Of a stretch of 39,142 nt of DNA, positions 38,876 to 39,142 are shown in pieces; the stretch's first letter is position 1, and every line of letters starts with the position of its first letter. The DNA lies in contig SFDP01000041.1 of NCBI GenBank assembly GCA_004558185.1, positions 1-39,142 on the forward strand, read 5' to 3'. A program made the translations under genes and the position numbers. Origin of the DNA: Lachnospiraceae bacterium. GTDB lineage: Bacteria > Bacillota > Clostridia > Lachnospirales > Lachnospiraceae. The notes below the pieces were generated by a model that was not told where the DNA came from, ran no database searches, and was given only the letters and a program-made list of their open reading frames with translations.

Positions 38876-38948
38876 CATGTATTTGAGATATTATCTCATA
38901 TTTTAACTCAAAGTATATCGTCAGAAAATTTTAATATCTTTTCATAGA

Positions 38949-38974
38949 AAGAGCAAGGCTCTCACCTTGCTCTT
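38949..38974. terminator. Intrinsic terminator at the right edge of the cassette
   Basis: AAGAGCAAGG and CCTTGCTCTT form a 10-base stem around a 6-base loop, followed by TTTCT on the minus strand. It would end transcription coming from the truncated spoIIID copy before the AAA gene. Confidence 0.75.
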
Positions 38975-39026
38975 CTACATCTTATACTCACCGGTTCCTC
39001 CACCTTTTTCATCCACAAAATCTGTT

Positions 39027-39142
39027 CTATATTGTTACATCCATATGTACCGTAGATTTTGATATGCCAAAGTGTTTTGCCGCCTGCCTGACCGTGGCAT
39101 TATATTCGATAATATAATTGGCAATGGCAATAGCTCTCTCTT
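39027..39142 (-). pseudogene. spoIIID: spoIIID, 3'-truncated copy (right repeat, cut by window edge)
   Basis: Encodes ERAIAIANYIIEYNATVRQ, the helix-turn-helix ISKSTVHMDVTI and then a TAG at 39027, so the second half of SpoIIID is lost. The Lys of the usual HKDVTERL is Met here. The 5' end and promoter lie beyond the window and may be intact. It lies in the same orientation as the left copy. Confidence 0.8.

Noticed and set aside
33217..39142. Simple transposon insertion with target duplication
   Set aside because: A direct repeat of at least 108 bases is far longer than any transposase target duplication, and there is no transposase or terminal inverted repeat in the interval.
1..39142. CRISPR array, tRNA or rRNA genes
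   Set aside because: No regularly spaced repeats and no recognisable tRNA or rRNA sequences were seen on either strand.

Overview
The window looks like chromosomal DNA of a gut-type, spore-lineage Lachnospiraceae (Firmicutes). Evidence is the strong GGAGG ribosome binding sites, Gram-positive lipoproteins, a SpoIIID-like sequence, intrinsic terminators, and a locus that matches in gene content and order the B12-independent glycyl-radical microcompartment (GRM5 type) known from Clostridium phytofermentans and Roseburia inulinivorans. Genus and species cannot be decided from sequence reading alone.

Layout. (1) 1-2460: right end of an integrative element (tyrosine integrase cut by the window edge, excisionase-like gene, divergent phage-type switch, CI-like repressor) abutting the 3' end of guaA. 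(2) 2465-4290: guaA with a 5' leader that can form alternative stems. (3) 4287-18055, all on the minus strand: a shell-protein and enzyme operon for 1,2-propanediol and lactaldehyde. In transcription order it encodes PduU-like shell, tagged fuculose-phosphate aldolase, GlcG/PduO-C-like protein, CoA-acylating aldehyde dehydrogenase, alcohol dehydrogenase, four BMC-H proteins, PduL, BMC-P, RnfC/PduS-like protein, PduT-like trimer, DeoR regulator, glycyl radical diol dehydratase and its activase. A good sigma-A promoter sits at 18027-18055. (4) 18262-18987: a divergent PHP phosphatase. (5) 19075-31388, minus strand: fucose isomerase, a ribose-type ABC importer with two permeases, mutarotase, an unknown 145-aa protein, a fuculokinase/rhamnulokinase-type kinase, a ParA ATPase with a small basic partner-like protein, and a chemoreceptor. 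(6) 31593-32985: AraC regulator and a lipoprotein on the plus strand. (7) 33068-39142: two incomplete copies of spoIIID in direct orientation flanking a 5.8-kb cassette (AAA ATPase, SNF2 helicase, SWIM protein, acidic helical protein).

How it works together (inference from known families): fucose is imported, mutarotated, isomerised and phosphorylated in the cytosol. The aldolase, carrying a lumen-targeting tail, releases L-lactaldehyde, which is reduced to 1,2-propanediol. The glycyl radical enzyme dehydrates it to propionaldehyde inside the shell. Aldehyde dehydrogenase, alcohol dehydrogenase and PduL then give propionate and propanol. An A-rich motif shared by the fucI/araC and shell-operon promoters may tie the two units into one regulon.

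The most unusual items are the ParA plus small-protein pair placed inside the sugar operon (a candidate microcompartment or chemoreceptor positioning module) and the split spoIIID around a defence-like cassette, whose geometry would rebuild a complete gene if the two repeats recombined.
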